From: Neolewinella agarilytica
GTDB taxonomy: Bacteria; Bacteroidota; Bacteroidia; Chitinophagales; Saprospiraceae
Assembly (NCBI RefSeq): GCF_900110645.1
Contig: NZ_FOFB01000021.1
Span: 1 to 64,000 of the forward strand
Reading direction: 5' to 3'
Length of the DNA: 64,000 bases
Notes under the pieces: model-generated
The model's database searches: none
Seen by the model: the letters and a program-made list of their open reading frames with translations, nothing else
Told to the model about the DNA's origin: nothing
Shown here: in pieces, positions 29,011 to 38,468 of the stretch
Numbering within the stretch: position 1 is the first letter of the stretch
How the letters are laid out: the number at the start of each line of letters is the position of its first letter
Made by a program: the position numbers and the translations under genes

Positions 29011-29238
29011 GGATCGTTGGTAAAAAGACAGAAGAAGTATTCATCACTTCCTGGTCGCCAAAGGTATTGGCCGTAACTGCCCCCCAAGGCGGCTAAACGT
29101 GATAATGCTAGGACGGATGTTTAATTCTTTACTGACATCAGCAAAAACCATATCACCTGCCAGTGATGGACGGGACCTTGTTTCAACCGAACCCACTTCG
29201 ATCCTGCAGGAATCCGGAATAGGCACCAGAGTTGACAG

Positions 29239-30108
29239 TTATATCGCTCTAAGCCTCAAGTAGTGATCCCGGTAATCACTGGGGGTTACCTCCTTGATTT
29301 TTTTAAAGGTCCGGTTGAAATTGGTAAGAGACCTGAAGCCCACTTCATAACAGACCTCCTTCACGGGCAAGTCTCCGCTAATCAACAACTGACAAGCCTT
29401 ATTGACCCGAAACTCATTCAAAAAACTAAAGAAAGTCTTGTTCGTGCGTCCTTTGAAGAAGCGGCAGAACGCCGGCGAAGTCATACAGGCTACTCCTGAT
29501 ATTTCGTCTAGCGTAATGTCCGTTGCAAAGTGTTTAAAAATATGATTGATAACGGTTTGCAACCGGTTTTCACTAGAGACTTCTTTGGGCAGGGTAAAGT
29601 CCGGACTACATAGGTATTCATATTCCTGATCCCGGGCCAGAATCTCCAGAATTTGCAGAAAATGAATAATCCTGCCGGCAGCGGAACTCTCACTCAGGCG
29701 GATCAATAAGTCGTGAATTCTCTCACCGGTGGTACTTGAGAACAATAATCCGCGAATAGAGCTTTTCAGCAATTGATTAATGGCAGCCAATTCGGGTAAG
29801 GAAAAGAGGTCAACTCCCTTAAGCATTCGCGAAAATTTGACGACTATATAATCCGCTTCACCATTATCTTCTCTGCCCTCATCGTTTCGCCAGAGGTGTG
29901 GCAACCACTGGCCAACCAGGACTAACTCACCCCGTTGGAAATTAGAAATATGATCGCCAACAATGCGCATCCCCCTCCCCTTCAGGAAATAGATTAGTTC
30001 AAACTCCTCGTGAAAATGCCAATTCTCCCCGAGGTAGGGCTTGTCTATTCGTCTGATGTAAAAAGAGCTAAGTGGATTCTTATCTGTGCTTTTGTATTCT
30101 AGTTTCAT
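29239..30108 (-). CDS. AraC-family regulator with cupin sensor
   Basis: The protein has 289 residues. The N-terminal cupin/AraC-binding domain (~15-100) includes the HFHEEFELIYFLKGRG metal-cupin-like motif and QRGELVLVGQWLPHLWRN. The C-terminal pair of helix-turn-helix motifs (~190-288) includes ITLDEISGVACMTSPAFCRFF and VCYEVGFRSLTNFNRTFKK. It is divergent from the GntP permease gene and points toward the GH2-sulfatase operon, so it is the best local candidate for sugar-responsive control of this region. The ~228 bp gap to GH2 contains only an unconvincing 60-codon frame. The inducer is not predictable. Confidence 0.92.
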   Translation of the reverse strand: MKLEYKSTDKNPLSSFYIRRIDKPYLGENWHFHEEFELIYFLKGRGMRIVGDHISNFQRGELVLVGQWLPHLWRNDEGREDNGEADYIVVKFSRMLKGVDLFSLPELAAINQLLKSSIRGLLFSSTTGERIHDLLIRLSESSAAGRIIHFLQILEILARDQEYEYLCSPDFTLPKEVSSENRLQTVINHIFKHFATDITLDEISGVACMTSPAFCRFFKGRTNKTFFSFLNEFRVNKACQLLISGDLPVKEVCYEVGFRSLTNFNRTFKKIKEVTPSDYRDHYLRLRAI

Positions 30109-30244
30109 TATCAGGCCTAAGTTAGCTTGTTTACTTGCCGTAACAATAGTCAGTATTTACCGAATCAAAGCACTATTTTAACATCTATTTTGAGTTTATA
30201 AAATTTGCGGTGTAAATATTCTACTATCGTAAAAATTATACACC

Positions 30245-31579
30245 ATGTCTCCTCTGCTTGTCCTGCTGATCGTACTCTTGTTACTTATCCTGAGCGTTTC
30301 GCGTTGGAAGTGGCATCCGTTCATTGCGCTCATATTGGCGGCAATGGCCCTGGGGCTTTGTTCCGGCCTCGGAGGAAAAACTACGATCGACTTGCTGGCA
30401 CAGGGCTTTGGTAATACGATGAAGTGGATCGCTATTGTGGTCATTCTCGGAGCGTTCATTGGAGAAGTACTTCGGGAAACGGGTGGAGCACTCAGAATTG
30501 CCGGTTCCGTGTTGCGGCTATTTGGGGCAAAGAGACTTCCCTGGGCGATGGGTTTCACGGGCTATCTGGTCTCTATCCCTGTTTTCGTCGACGTAGCCTA
30601 TATCGTGCTCCAGCCCGTAACCGAAGCCATTGCGGTAAGTGCCCGAAAACCGGTACTGATGATTGGGCTGGCCCTCACGGCCGGGCTCACCGTTTCGCAT
30701 ACGTTACTGCCGCCAACTCCCGGTCCGCTTGCCGTCGCATCGTTACTGGAGGCAGATATCGGCAGGATGTTGCTTATCAATGGAGTGGTGGGCCTCTTTG
30801 CTCTTGCGGGCGGCATTTTCTTTGTCATCAACTGCTGCGCAAATTCCTGGATCGAATATGACGAAGAGCTTAAAAAAGAACACCTCAATAGCCAGGCTGC
30901 CGCCAAATCTGTTGACGGGGGCAAAGACTCCGCTCTGCTGGACCTGTTGCCCATTGTTGTCCCCATCGCACTCATGGCTATGGGTGCTTTTTTACAAGCC
31001 GAGCGTACTGGTTATTGGGGAGAGTTCCTTGGCTTCATCAGTACCCCCATGGTGGCCGTTTTGGTAGGTGCGGGCATTGCTGGTTTACAATACCGTCGGA
31101 AAGAAAAAGCAGGGAGTATAGCTGAATTGGTGGAGCAGGCCATCATAAAGTCGGCTTTGGTGATTATGATTACCGGAGCTGGCGGCGCCTTTGGTTTTCT
31201 GATCCGGGAGTCAGGGGTGCAGGATTCCCTGTCAGCTTTCTTCACCACTATTCCCTTTCTTGGTTTCTTCCTCCCTTTTTTCATTGCAGCTATCCTGACC
31301 ACCGCGACGGGCTCCATTACGGTTTCACTCATCGGGGCAGCTTCTATCGTAGGGTCAATGGTGGAGGTACTTCCCTACTCTCCGGAGTTGCTGGCAGCGT
31401 TAATCGGCTGTGGCTCCTTTTGTGTTTTCCATGCTAACTCCAGTTTTTTCTGGTTACTCAACCGGCTGCACAAGGTGCCGGTGGCCACCTTGTACCGAAC
31501 CTACACGCTGCAGTCCTTAGTAATGGGATTTTCCGGCCTGGTGGGGGTAGGAATACTGTATTGGCTGGGCATAGCATGA
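30245..31579 (+). CDS. GntP-family organic-acid permease
   Basis: The protein has 444 residues and is almost entirely hydrophobic, with about 12-14 membrane segments. GntP-family marks include the N-terminal WHPFIALILAAMALGL, the internal GLTVSHTLLPPTPGP signature (~150-165), GAGGAFGFLIRESGV, and TATGSITVSLIGAASIV. GntP proteins import gluconate and other sugar acids by proton symport. The gene is divergent from AraC and adjacent to sugar-acid catabolism. That suggests uptake of an aldonate or uronate, perhaps anhydrogalactonate, although this is inference. Confidence 0.92.
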   Translation: MSPLLVLLIVLLLLILSVSRWKWHPFIALILAAMALGLCSGLGGKTTIDLLAQGFGNTMKWIAIVVILGAFIGEVLRETGGALRIAGSVLRLFGAKRLPWAMGFTGYLVSIPVFVDVAYIVLQPVTEAIAVSARKPVLMIGLALTAGLTVSHTLLPPTPGPLAVASLLEADIGRMLLINGVVGLFALAGGIFFVINCCANSWIEYDEELKKEHLNSQAAAKSVDGGKDSALLDLLPIVVPIALMAMGAFLQAERTGYWGEFLGFISTPMVAVLVGAGIAGLQYRRKEKAGSIAELVEQAIIKSALVIMITGAGGAFGFLIRESGVQDSLSAFFTTIPFLGFFLPFFIAAILTTATGSITVSLIGAASIVGSMVEVLPYSPELLAALIGCGSFCVFHANSSFFWLLNRLHKVPVATLYRTYTLQSLVMGFSGLVGVGILYWLGIA

Positions 31580-31588
31580 CGACCAGGG

Positions 31589-31675
31589 GGCGCTGAACGC
31601 AGGTGCAGGGGGAAGTTAACAGAGCAGTGCATTTCCCTGCTCTTGCATCCCCTTCCTTGCACCTGCGGCCGCGCC
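31589..31675. repeat. Paired dispersed motifs forming a hairpin, copies 4 and 5
   Basis: The left arm (31589-31607, minus orientation, spacer TGAA) and right arm (31658-31675, plus orientation, spacer GCC) are exact matches to the bipartite consensus in inverted orientation. Between them AGAGCAG (31621-31627) pairs with CTGCTCT (31637-31643), so the whole unit can fold as a nested stem-loop. It lies between convergent genes and could also terminate both transcripts. Confidence 0.8.
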
Positions 31676-31702
31676 CAAATCATGCGTGTCCCCCGCAAAA
31701 AA

Positions 31703-33343
31703 TCAGGGTTGCACCTCTACCCTGCTTGCTTGCCATCCGGCATTCAGGCGTTGTCTCAATTCGTTGACCAGTTCCCCATTATCTCCCGCTATGTTTTTGG
31801 TCTCTCCCGGGTCTGCCTGATGATCATAAAGCTCAACGAAAAGGGGCGCTGCGTCGGGTTTACGCCTGTCTTTCCAGACCACTAAGCGATACCGCTCCGT
31901 TCGCATGGCATAGCCCATCAGGTGATTCTCAAAAAGGTCGCGATTCCAGACATTTCCCTGTTGGTTTTGGATCCGTTCTTCCACCTCTTCAATCAGCGGA
32001 CCGAAGTAAGTTTCCCGCATTCCCTGATTTAGCGGATTGGCCGCCCACTCCCGTAGCGCGGGATTCGGGTACTGGCTAAAGGCCGCCGTTTTCCATTGCT
32101 GTCCGGGGTTCTCCAGCAGCGGAGCAAAGCTTTGCCCCTCCAGGTGATCCGGAAGCGGCAGGCCCGCCAGTTCCGTAAGCGTAGGGTACATGTCCACCAA
32201 CTCCACCAACGCATCGGATGTTTTGCCCCGGCTGCCAGCCGGCATGTCCGGCGTCCAGATCATCAGCGGCACGCGGGTAGCAATTTCGTAGTTGGTGGCT
32301 TTGCCCCAGACACCCATATCGCCCAGGTGCCAGCCGTGGTCGCTCCAGACCATAATGATCGTATTCTCCCGCATTCCCGTTTCTTCGAGTGCCGCGATCA
32401 TTTTTCCAATCTGCGCGTCCACGTAACTAACTGCCGCCAGATAAGCGTGTTTGAGCGTGCGGGAAAGTTCGGGGTCAATCTCTCCGCCATCCGGCACCCC
32501 GTCACGTACCCGCAGCTCGAAGGAGGCATGCAGCCCCATAGCAGCGCCGCCTTCCGGAGCATTCGTCAGCTCCGCCAGCGGGATCTCTGCCGGGTCGTAA
32601 AGATCCCAGTATTTCGCAGGGGAAGTCCAGTTCAGATGCGGATGGTGAAAGCCCAGACCGAGAAAGAACGGTTGATCGTTTCCGTCGGCCACCATTTCCC
32701 GCAGGGTGGCAATGGCCACTTCCGTATTGTAGCCGTCACCATAATGATGGTCCGGCACGTCGGCTTTTTCGTAAGCCGGGCCCATCCCGAGGCCGTAAAC
32801 ATCGCCATACTTCTTCTTCATCGCCTCCTTGTTCGTAAGGTAAGCTTCCTGGTTTTCTTTTAGTGCGTAGCCACCGGGGTATTGGGGCCTTTCTACGGCA
32901 GGCTTGGCAGGCTTTCTGCTCCAGGACTTTTCCTCGTCCGTAAACCTGCCATGATAGATTTTACCACTGTAAACCGTCTCGTATCCGTTGGCGCGGAAGT
33001 GCTGCGGGAGCGTTACGATGTCCGGCAACACATCCCGGAAATAAGTATAGTTCTCGATGATACCGGTAGACTCCGGCCGCGCCCCGGTCATCAGGCTGGC
33101 CCGCGAGGGGCTGCAAATAGCCTGCTGGCAATACGCACGGTTAAATAGTAAGCCGCCCGCAGCAAGGGCGTCAAGGTTCGGCGTCACCGCAATCTCTGAG
33201 CCATAGCACCCCAGCTCCGGACGCAGATCATCAATGGCAATGAAAAGAACATTGGGCCGGGATGGTTGTTCCGCTTCGGTGGCCTGATCTCCGCCACAAG
33301 CGAAGAATAACACGGATAGAGAGAATAGCAGGTAATGCTTCAT
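31703..33343 (-). CDS. S1 sulfatase, lipoprotein (iduronate-2-sulfatase-like)
   Basis: The protein has 546 residues with lipobox VLFFAC (Cys16). It shows AIDDLRPELGCYG (metal and group signature), C-S-P-S-R at Cys77, SGKIYHGRF, and VWSDHGWHLGDMGVWGKAT. The DDLRPELGCYG pattern and the IYH motif are typical of the iduronate-2-sulfatase/S1_7 group, to which a carrageenan-active member in Zobellia has been assigned. It is the last gene of the long minus-strand run, 40 bp after the next sulfatase. Predicted to hydrolyse a specific galactan sulfate ester in the periplasm. Confidence 0.9.
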   Translation of the reverse strand: MKHYLLFSLSVLFFACGGDQATEAEQPSRPNVLFIAIDDLRPELGCYGSEIAVTPNLDALAAGGLLFNRAYCQQAICSPSRASLMTGARPESTGIIENYTYFRDVLPDIVTLPQHFRANGYETVYSGKIYHGRFTDEEKSWSRKPAKPAVERPQYPGGYALKENQEAYLTNKEAMKKKYGDVYGLGMGPAYEKADVPDHHYGDGYNTEVAIATLREMVADGNDQPFFLGLGFHHPHLNWTSPAKYWDLYDPAEIPLAELTNAPEGGAAMGLHASFELRVRDGVPDGGEIDPELSRTLKHAYLAAVSYVDAQIGKMIAALEETGMRENTIIMVWSDHGWHLGDMGVWGKATNYEIATRVPLMIWTPDMPAGSRGKTSDALVELVDMYPTLTELAGLPLPDHLEGQSFAPLLENPGQQWKTAAFSQYPNPALREWAANPLNQGMRETYFGPLIEEVEERIQNQQGNVWNRDLFENHLMGYAMRTERYRLVVWKDRRKPDAAPLFVELYDHQADPGETKNIAGDNGELVNELRQRLNAGWQASRVEVQP

Positions 33344-33383
33344 AGTTAGTCTTTAAAGCGGAGAGGGAGATAGAGCGATGAGA

Positions 33384-34799
33384 TTAATTTCGTTCTTCAG
33401 CAAAAAGCTTAGACTGATCCCGATAAGTATCGGACCGTTTTACGTCCATGCCCTCGTATTTTCTACCCAGAAGCCACCGGGGTCTTTCCAGGGTCATCTC
33501 CCAGTCGAAGAGCATTTTGTAAAGCTTGCGTACTTTTTCCGGGTGAGCACTGGCCAGGTCTTTATTCTCACTTTCGTCCTCCGGCAGGTAGTAGAGTTCC
33601 GCCGGGCGATCACCGTAACGGATCAGCTTCCAGTCGCCGTCCCGCACCACGGCTCTTGATTCCCGTTTCCAGTAAAGTGTCTTGTGCGGACGACCGAACT
33701 GCTCTCCTGTCAAAAAAGGAGTAAGGTCCACTCCATCAGCATCCTTAATGTCTTCAACTGATCCGCCACCGGCAGCGTAGAAAGTGGGCAGCAGATCCAG
33801 TGTACTGACGGGCTGAGGATAGGTCGTTCCTGCCGGGAGGCGGGCTGGCCATCGCATAACAAAAGGTACACGTATGCCCCCTTCCAGATAAGTAGACTTG
33901 GTGCCGCTGAGCGGGTAATTGCTGGAGGCGTTTCTGTCCGTCGGCCCGCCATTATCGTTAGAGAAAACAACGATGGTGTTTTCTGCAAGTCCTAGCTCTT
34001 CAAGTTTATCCAGCACTACGCCACAGGCACGGTCGAGTGCCAGGGTCATGGCTGCAACCTGTTGCCGAGCTCCTTTTAGCTGAGGAAACTTAGCCAAATC
34101 TTCCGGAGTAGCGTCCATTGGTGTATGAACGGCGTTGAAGGCCAGGAAGACCAGAAAGGGCTCTTTCTGGTGGCGATCAATAAAGTCTGCGGCTTCCGCT
34201 CCGAGGACATCGGTCAGGTAGCCTTCGTGCTCGGCGAAGTTTCCGAAGTTACGCTCCAGTTTATTCTGAACTTCGGCGGGCGTTTTTTCGTAAGGGAAGT
34301 AGCTCCTGGCACCGCCCCTGAATCCAAAGAATTCATCGAAGCCCCGCTGCAGGGGGTGAAAACGATCTGCTCCGCCCTGGTGCCACTTTCCGAAGTAGCC
34401 GGTCCGATAGCCAATTGATTTCATGTACTCACCCATCGTTTTCTCTTCCAGCGGGAGGCCCATTTCCTCATTATCTGCGGCCGAAACTGCGCTCATGAAT
34501 CCGGGAACGTTGTTTTCTTCAAAGCCAAAACGGTTCTGGTGGCGCCCCGTCAAAATACCGGCACGTGAAGGGCCGCAGGTCGGGTGGGAAACGTAAGCTT
34601 GCTGAAACCGTACTCCCTGCTTCGCCATCCGGTCAAGGTTGGGCGTAATCATAGTCTTGCTTCCCTGAAAGCCAAAATCAGCGTAACCCGCATCATCCGC
34701 GAATAAGAAAACAATATTGGGTTTTTCCTGCGCCGATAATGAAAGGCTCAGCAGGATTGCCAGTGGCCATAAAGCTGCAGCTTTTAGTATGAATTTCAT
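33384..34799 (-). CDS. S1 sulfatase, periplasmic (arylsulfatase A-like)
   Basis: The protein has 471 residues with a signal peptide ([15 protein letters not shown]). It shows [15 protein letters not shown], the formylglycine motif C-G-P-S-R at Cys75, then [19 protein letters not shown] and [16 protein letters not shown]. The overall pattern is that of GALNS/arylsulfatase A-type S1 enzymes, a group including carrageenan and agar sulfatases; I cannot fix the subfamily. It is 27 bp downstream of the cytosolic GH127 gene and 40 bp upstream of the following sulfatase gene, inside one run. Confidence 0.9.
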   Translation of the reverse strand: MKFILKAAALWPLAILLSLSLSAQEKPNIVFLFADDAGYADFGFQGSKTMITPNLDRMAKQGVRFQQAYVSHPTCGPSRAGILTGRHQNRFGFEENNVPGFMSAVSAADNEEMGLPLEEKTMGEYMKSIGYRTGYFGKWHQGGADRFHPLQRGFDEFFGFRGGARSYFPYEKTPAEVQNKLERNFGNFAEHEGYLTDVLGAEAADFIDRHQKEPFLVFLAFNAVHTPMDATPEDLAKFPQLKGARQQVAAMTLALDRACGVVLDKLEELGLAENTIVVFSNDNGGPTDRNASSNYPLSGTKSTYLEGGIRVPFVMRWPARLPAGTTYPQPVSTLDLLPTFYAAGGGSVEDIKDADGVDLTPFLTGEQFGRPHKTLYWKRESRAVVRDGDWKLIRYGDRPAELYYLPEDESENKDLASAHPEKVRKLYKMLFDWEMTLERPRWLLGRKYEGMDVKRSDTYRDQSKLFAEERN

Positions 34800-34826
34800 G
34801 ATGATCTTTTTATTGATATAAACTTC

Positions 34827-36809
34827 CTAACTCCACAGTACCGGCACCCACACGGTCATTTCACTTTTCCCCCGGTTGGACCAGGCGTAGTAAGGCACAA
34901 AGGAGGCATCCCGTCGTTCCCACTCCGGGCGCTGCATACGATGATACATTCCTGCGTCGGGGTGCTTTCGTAGTTTCAACTCCGCACTTATGGTAGTAAT
35001 GCCGCCAAGCAGCTCACGCTGGTGTACAGGCCTGAGCGGATGATCTCCAGACAGGTATACGTCCAGAATACTGGTACCCTCCGGCAGGTCCGGAGATTCA
35101 ATACAATAGACCAGCGGTCCCCGCATGACGGCTACCTGATTGCGCACTTCTTCAATTCGGGGGTGCCCCTCCACCAGGCGGGGCTCCATGGGCATTTCCA
35201 GGGTGAGACGATCTCCGGCCCGCCAGCCCCGGTACAGCCGCAAGAATGTTCCGGGCGCTACTGGTTCATTTACCTCGGTTCCGTTGATAAATACCCTGGT
35301 GCCTTCGGCCCAGGCCGGAATCCGTGCGTAGAGGCTGAACGGGGCGTCCGGACAAGCTTTTATCTGTACCTCTACTCTTCCCTCCCAGGGATAATCTGTA
35401 ACCTGGGCTAGCTCAATTTGCGCACCGTCAAGAAACGTCGTTTTCAGTTTGTTACCGCCATAGAGGTTGATGGCGATTCCATCTTCGCGCAGGCTGTAAG
35501 CCCAGCCGGAGACTTTAGCGATAGTCCGAACCAGATTAGGGGGGCAACAGAAGCAGGGAATGTAGGGCTCTCTTTCGGCAGACTCTGTGCAATCCGGATC
35601 GTTAGTATACTCCCGGGCACCGTGCGTCATCCGCAGAGGATTAGCATAGAAGTAATGCTTTCCATCAGCACTAATCCCCACCAGAGCGCTGTTGAAAAGC
35701 ACCAGCTCTATGATTTCTGCGTACTTCGCCTCACCGGTGATGCTCAGCATTCGCCAGTTGAACATGGCGTTGGCAATATTAGCACAGGTTTCATTGTAAG
35801 CGGTGCTGTTAGGCATCAGGTAATCGTCCACAAAGCCTTCGTGGATCATGTTCTGGTCATCCCTGGCTCCATGATGCACCTGCCCCAACGCTCCGGTGAT
35901 ATACATTTTTCGTTCGATGGCGCTTGACCAGATGCGCTTTAGTGCATCCAGTAGCTCTTTTTCTCCGGTTTCTGCATAAACATCTGCAGCACCGGCGTAG
36001 AGATACATGCCGGTAACGGCATGCCCGGTTGCTTCGGTTTCCTGCCGGAGGGGAGTCTTCATCTGGCACTGATCACCGGTAAACCAATAGGGAACGCTGG
36101 GGTGAAGCTCCAAAGGAACGGCCCCCCGCATATTGACAAAGGTCTCGGCCAGCTTGAGGTAGCGCTTTTCCCCCGTCGTGCGGTAGAGTTCCACCAGTGC
36201 CATGATCTGAGAAGGATTAAACCCGAATCGGGCCAGCGCCTCCGTTTGTGGCTCAAACACATCACCGAGGTAGTCAGCGTGCTTAATCGCAATGTCCAGC
36301 CAATTGGTTTTTCCCGTCACCCGAAAGTGAAGACAAGCGCCGGTAATCAGGTGACCGCTGTTGTAGAGCTCATGATTGGTAACTTTAGTCCAGCGCCCTA
36401 AGCCCTTAATCTGAACGTGAGTAGACAAATAGCCATCTGCTTCCTGCGCCTGACCGATAACCTTTATGATATCGTCGAAGCCTGCAATCACGCTTTCGTT
36501 GCCCGTGTTTCCGTAAACGTGGATAGCAGCTTCCATCCATTTATAAAAATCGCCGTCGTGCCAAAGCATGCCTTTGGCTTCGCCTTGCATCAGGCCGGCA
36601 GCGATTTTGAAGTTATTGTAGGCATGACCAATGTCTCCCTGTAGTAGAGCCCCCATGTAGGGAATCATGACCTCTTCGCATTGCCGGAACTTCTTAGCCC
36701 AGAACCCTTCCGTCCATTGGCAATCTCCAATGTTTATACTCTTACTCTGAGCGAAGGTGCTTTGGGAGGTGTCCGTAATGGAGCGGCGGTGTGGTGTTGT
36801 GGCAATCAT
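34827..36809 (-). CDS. GH127-family hydrolase, predicted cytosolic
   Basis: The protein has 660 residues with no signal peptide, so it should act inside the cell. The GH127 (alpha/alpha)6-barrel signatures are intact: GFWAKKFRQCEEVMIP, MLWHDGDFYKWMEAA, QIKGLGRW, and the zinc/catalytic set Glu340-x-Cys342 (NETCANIANAMFNW) with Cys421-Cys422 in CFCCPPN. The second cysteine group supplies the proposed nucleophile. GH127 includes beta-L-arabinofuranosidases and, in marine Bacteroidota, 3,6-anhydro-D-galactosidases that act on carrageenan oligosaccharides. The neighbouring anhydrosugar-type pathway favours the latter. It is a paralogue of the secreted GH127 at 38469-40496, with the MFS porter gene between them. 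Confidence 0.93.
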   Translation of the reverse strand: MIATTPHRRSITDTSQSTFAQSKSINIGDCQWTEGFWAKKFRQCEEVMIPYMGALLQGDIGHAYNNFKIAAGLMQGEAKGMLWHDGDFYKWMEAAIHVYGNTGNESVIAGFDDIIKVIGQAQEADGYLSTHVQIKGLGRWTKVTNHELYNSGHLITGACLHFRVTGKTNWLDIAIKHADYLGDVFEPQTEALARFGFNPSQIMALVELYRTTGEKRYLKLAETFVNMRGAVPLELHPSVPYWFTGDQCQMKTPLRQETEATGHAVTGMYLYAGAADVYAETGEKELLDALKRIWSSAIERKMYITGALGQVHHGARDDQNMIHEGFVDDYLMPNSTAYNETCANIANAMFNWRMLSITGEAKYAEIIELVLFNSALVGISADGKHYFYANPLRMTHGAREYTNDPDCTESAEREPYIPCFCCPPNLVRTIAKVSGWAYSLREDGIAINLYGGNKLKTTFLDGAQIELAQVTDYPWEGRVEVQIKACPDAPFSLYARIPAWAEGTRVFINGTEVNEPVAPGTFLRLYRGWRAGDRLTLEMPMEPRLVEGHPRIEEVRNQVAVMRGPLVYCIESPDLPEGTSILDVYLSGDHPLRPVHQRELLGGITTISAELKLRKHPDAGMYHRMQRPEWERRDASFVPYYAWSNRGKSEMTVWVPVLWS

Positions 36810-36855
36810 TTATCTCAATTCACTTTTTGTATTGATAATCAACTGATAAGAGGTC

Positions 36856-38421
36856 TTACTTTCTAATCAACTTCTCCTGGATCTCTTCAATCGTCAGATT
36901 CTTGGTTTCAACGAGATAGCGGGAAAGAATCAAGAGGCCAACCCCGACCATTAGCGCATAGAAAAGGAAAATGCTGCTGCCACCCATTGTGGCTAGCTGC
37001 CAGGGGAAAAACTGCTGAACCAGATAGCTCGTGACACTCGTGATAAGCGCGAAAAAAGGTATCGCGACGCCCCGCAATCCAATCGGGAATATCTCCGAGA
37101 AAAGCACCCACATAATGGGGCCAACGGAGAAGTGGAAGGCTGCGATGAAACTTAGTATACCAATCAGGATAAGGGTCCCGGGAAGGTCAGCCGCTTTTTG
37201 CAGCAGTATGCTGCTAAAGTCACGCGCCTCCGCCTCTCCGAGTGATGCGGCCAGGGCCGCTTTATACTCCGTATCACTTTGGTATTCCGTCCCTACCATC
37301 CCACTCAGGCGTTGGGCGTTCGGTAAATCCGTCATCTCCGTGAGGTCTTCTTCGCTTAGGGTATATCGTGCCTGACTGAAGCCGTAAGAACAAACGCCCA
37401 GGCTGATCATAATCCAAACCAGCCCGCCAATGATCATTGGTTTTCGGCCAATTTTATCAATCAACAGCAATGCCAGAACGGTAAAGACGATACTGGTCAG
37501 CCCAAACCAGATTGCTTGCTGAAAGGCGGCATCCGTTCCCAGTCCCAGTTGCTCAATAACCTTAGGGGCGTAGAACATAATGGCGTTAATACCGGTCGCC
37601 TGTTGTACAATAGCAATGGTCACGGCAATAATCAGCGTTACGCGCAGTGGCTTACTGAATATGTCTCGCATTTGAGCCATGGTGGAGCGATCATCAGCGA
37701 CCTCTTCCATGCTCAGTTGCATATCAGCTAATTGAGCATCTACCTCCGTTTCGGGAAGGAGCTTTTGCAGTACTTCTCTGGCCTCCGCTTCCCGCCCCCG
37801 GTAAACGAGCCAGGCAGGGCTAAGAGGAATGAAGGAAAGTAATAATAACCAGATAATGGACGGCGCAATTTCCATCGCCAGCATCCATCGCCAGGTGTGC
37901 GTACTGATGCCCCAGTCCTGCACCCAAACCCAGGGCTCTGCCGCCAGATCAAGAATCAGGTAGTTAACGAAGTAGGCACAAGAAAGACCCAGGACGATAT
38001 TGATCTGATTCATGGACACCAGCTTCCCCCGCCAGGCGGGCGGAGAAATCTCTCCGATGTACATAGAAGACAACGAGATGGAGCTGAAGGCCAGACCACC
38101 CAAAAACCGAGCCCCCACCAGGCTCCAGTAGTTTGGCGCTAAAGCAGAAGCAATGGCGGAAACGACATAGAGCAAGGCGATAATTTGCAGCGTACGTTTC
38201 CGCCCCAGGGCATTACAGGCATAGCTGGCAAAGGGAAGAGCAACGATAACCCCCAGGCCGGGTGCCCCTACGGCCATTCCCAACTGCAGGTCCGTCAGGC
38301 CGAATTCAGCTGAAATGAAGTTGACTGTGCCGGAGATCAGGGCCGCATCCAGGCCAAAAATGAAGCCACCCAATGCGACAATCGTCGCATAAGTAAAAGC
38401 TGTCCTTTGAAATTTATTCAT
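36856..38421 (-). CDS. MFS sugar porter (XylE/GLUT-like)
   Basis: The protein has 521 residues and 12 predicted membrane segments. Sugar-porter motifs are present: GFIFGLDAALISG in TM1, RFLGGLAFSSISLSSMYIGEISP (TM4/5 area), QQATGINAIMFYAPKV in TM7, LIDKIGRKP after TM8, and the C-terminal VETKNLTIEEIQ. A hydrophilic insert of ~60 residues lies between TM9 and TM10, a feature seen in several Bacteroidota porters. It would import a monosaccharide, plausibly galactose or anhydrogalactose, by proton symport. It lies between the two GH127 genes, 46 bp from the start of the downstream one. Confidence 0.93.
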   Translation of the reverse strand: MNKFQRTAFTYATIVALGGFIFGLDAALISGTVNFISAEFGLTDLQLGMAVGAPGLGVIVALPFASYACNALGRKRTLQIIALLYVVSAIASALAPNYWSLVGARFLGGLAFSSISLSSMYIGEISPPAWRGKLVSMNQINIVLGLSCAYFVNYLILDLAAEPWVWVQDWGISTHTWRWMLAMEIAPSIIWLLLLSFIPLSPAWLVYRGREAEAREVLQKLLPETEVDAQLADMQLSMEEVADDRSTMAQMRDIFSKPLRVTLIIAVTIAIVQQATGINAIMFYAPKVIEQLGLGTDAAFQQAIWFGLTSIVFTVLALLLIDKIGRKPMIIGGLVWIMISLGVCSYGFSQARYTLSEEDLTEMTDLPNAQRLSGMVGTEYQSDTEYKAALAASLGEAEARDFSSILLQKAADLPGTLILIGILSFIAAFHFSVGPIMWVLFSEIFPIGLRGVAIPFFALITSVTSYLVQQFFPWQLATMGGSSIFLFYALMVGVGLLILSRYLVETKNLTIEEIQEKLIRK

Positions 38422-38468
38422 CGTATACGGGTGGTCTGATGCATGAACTGCGTTGGCTTAGTGAATCA

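Noticed and set aside
29044-29226. 60-codon minus-strand frame between AraC and GH2
   Set aside because: No signal peptide, domain or convincing start context; probably leader sequence of the GH2 operon.
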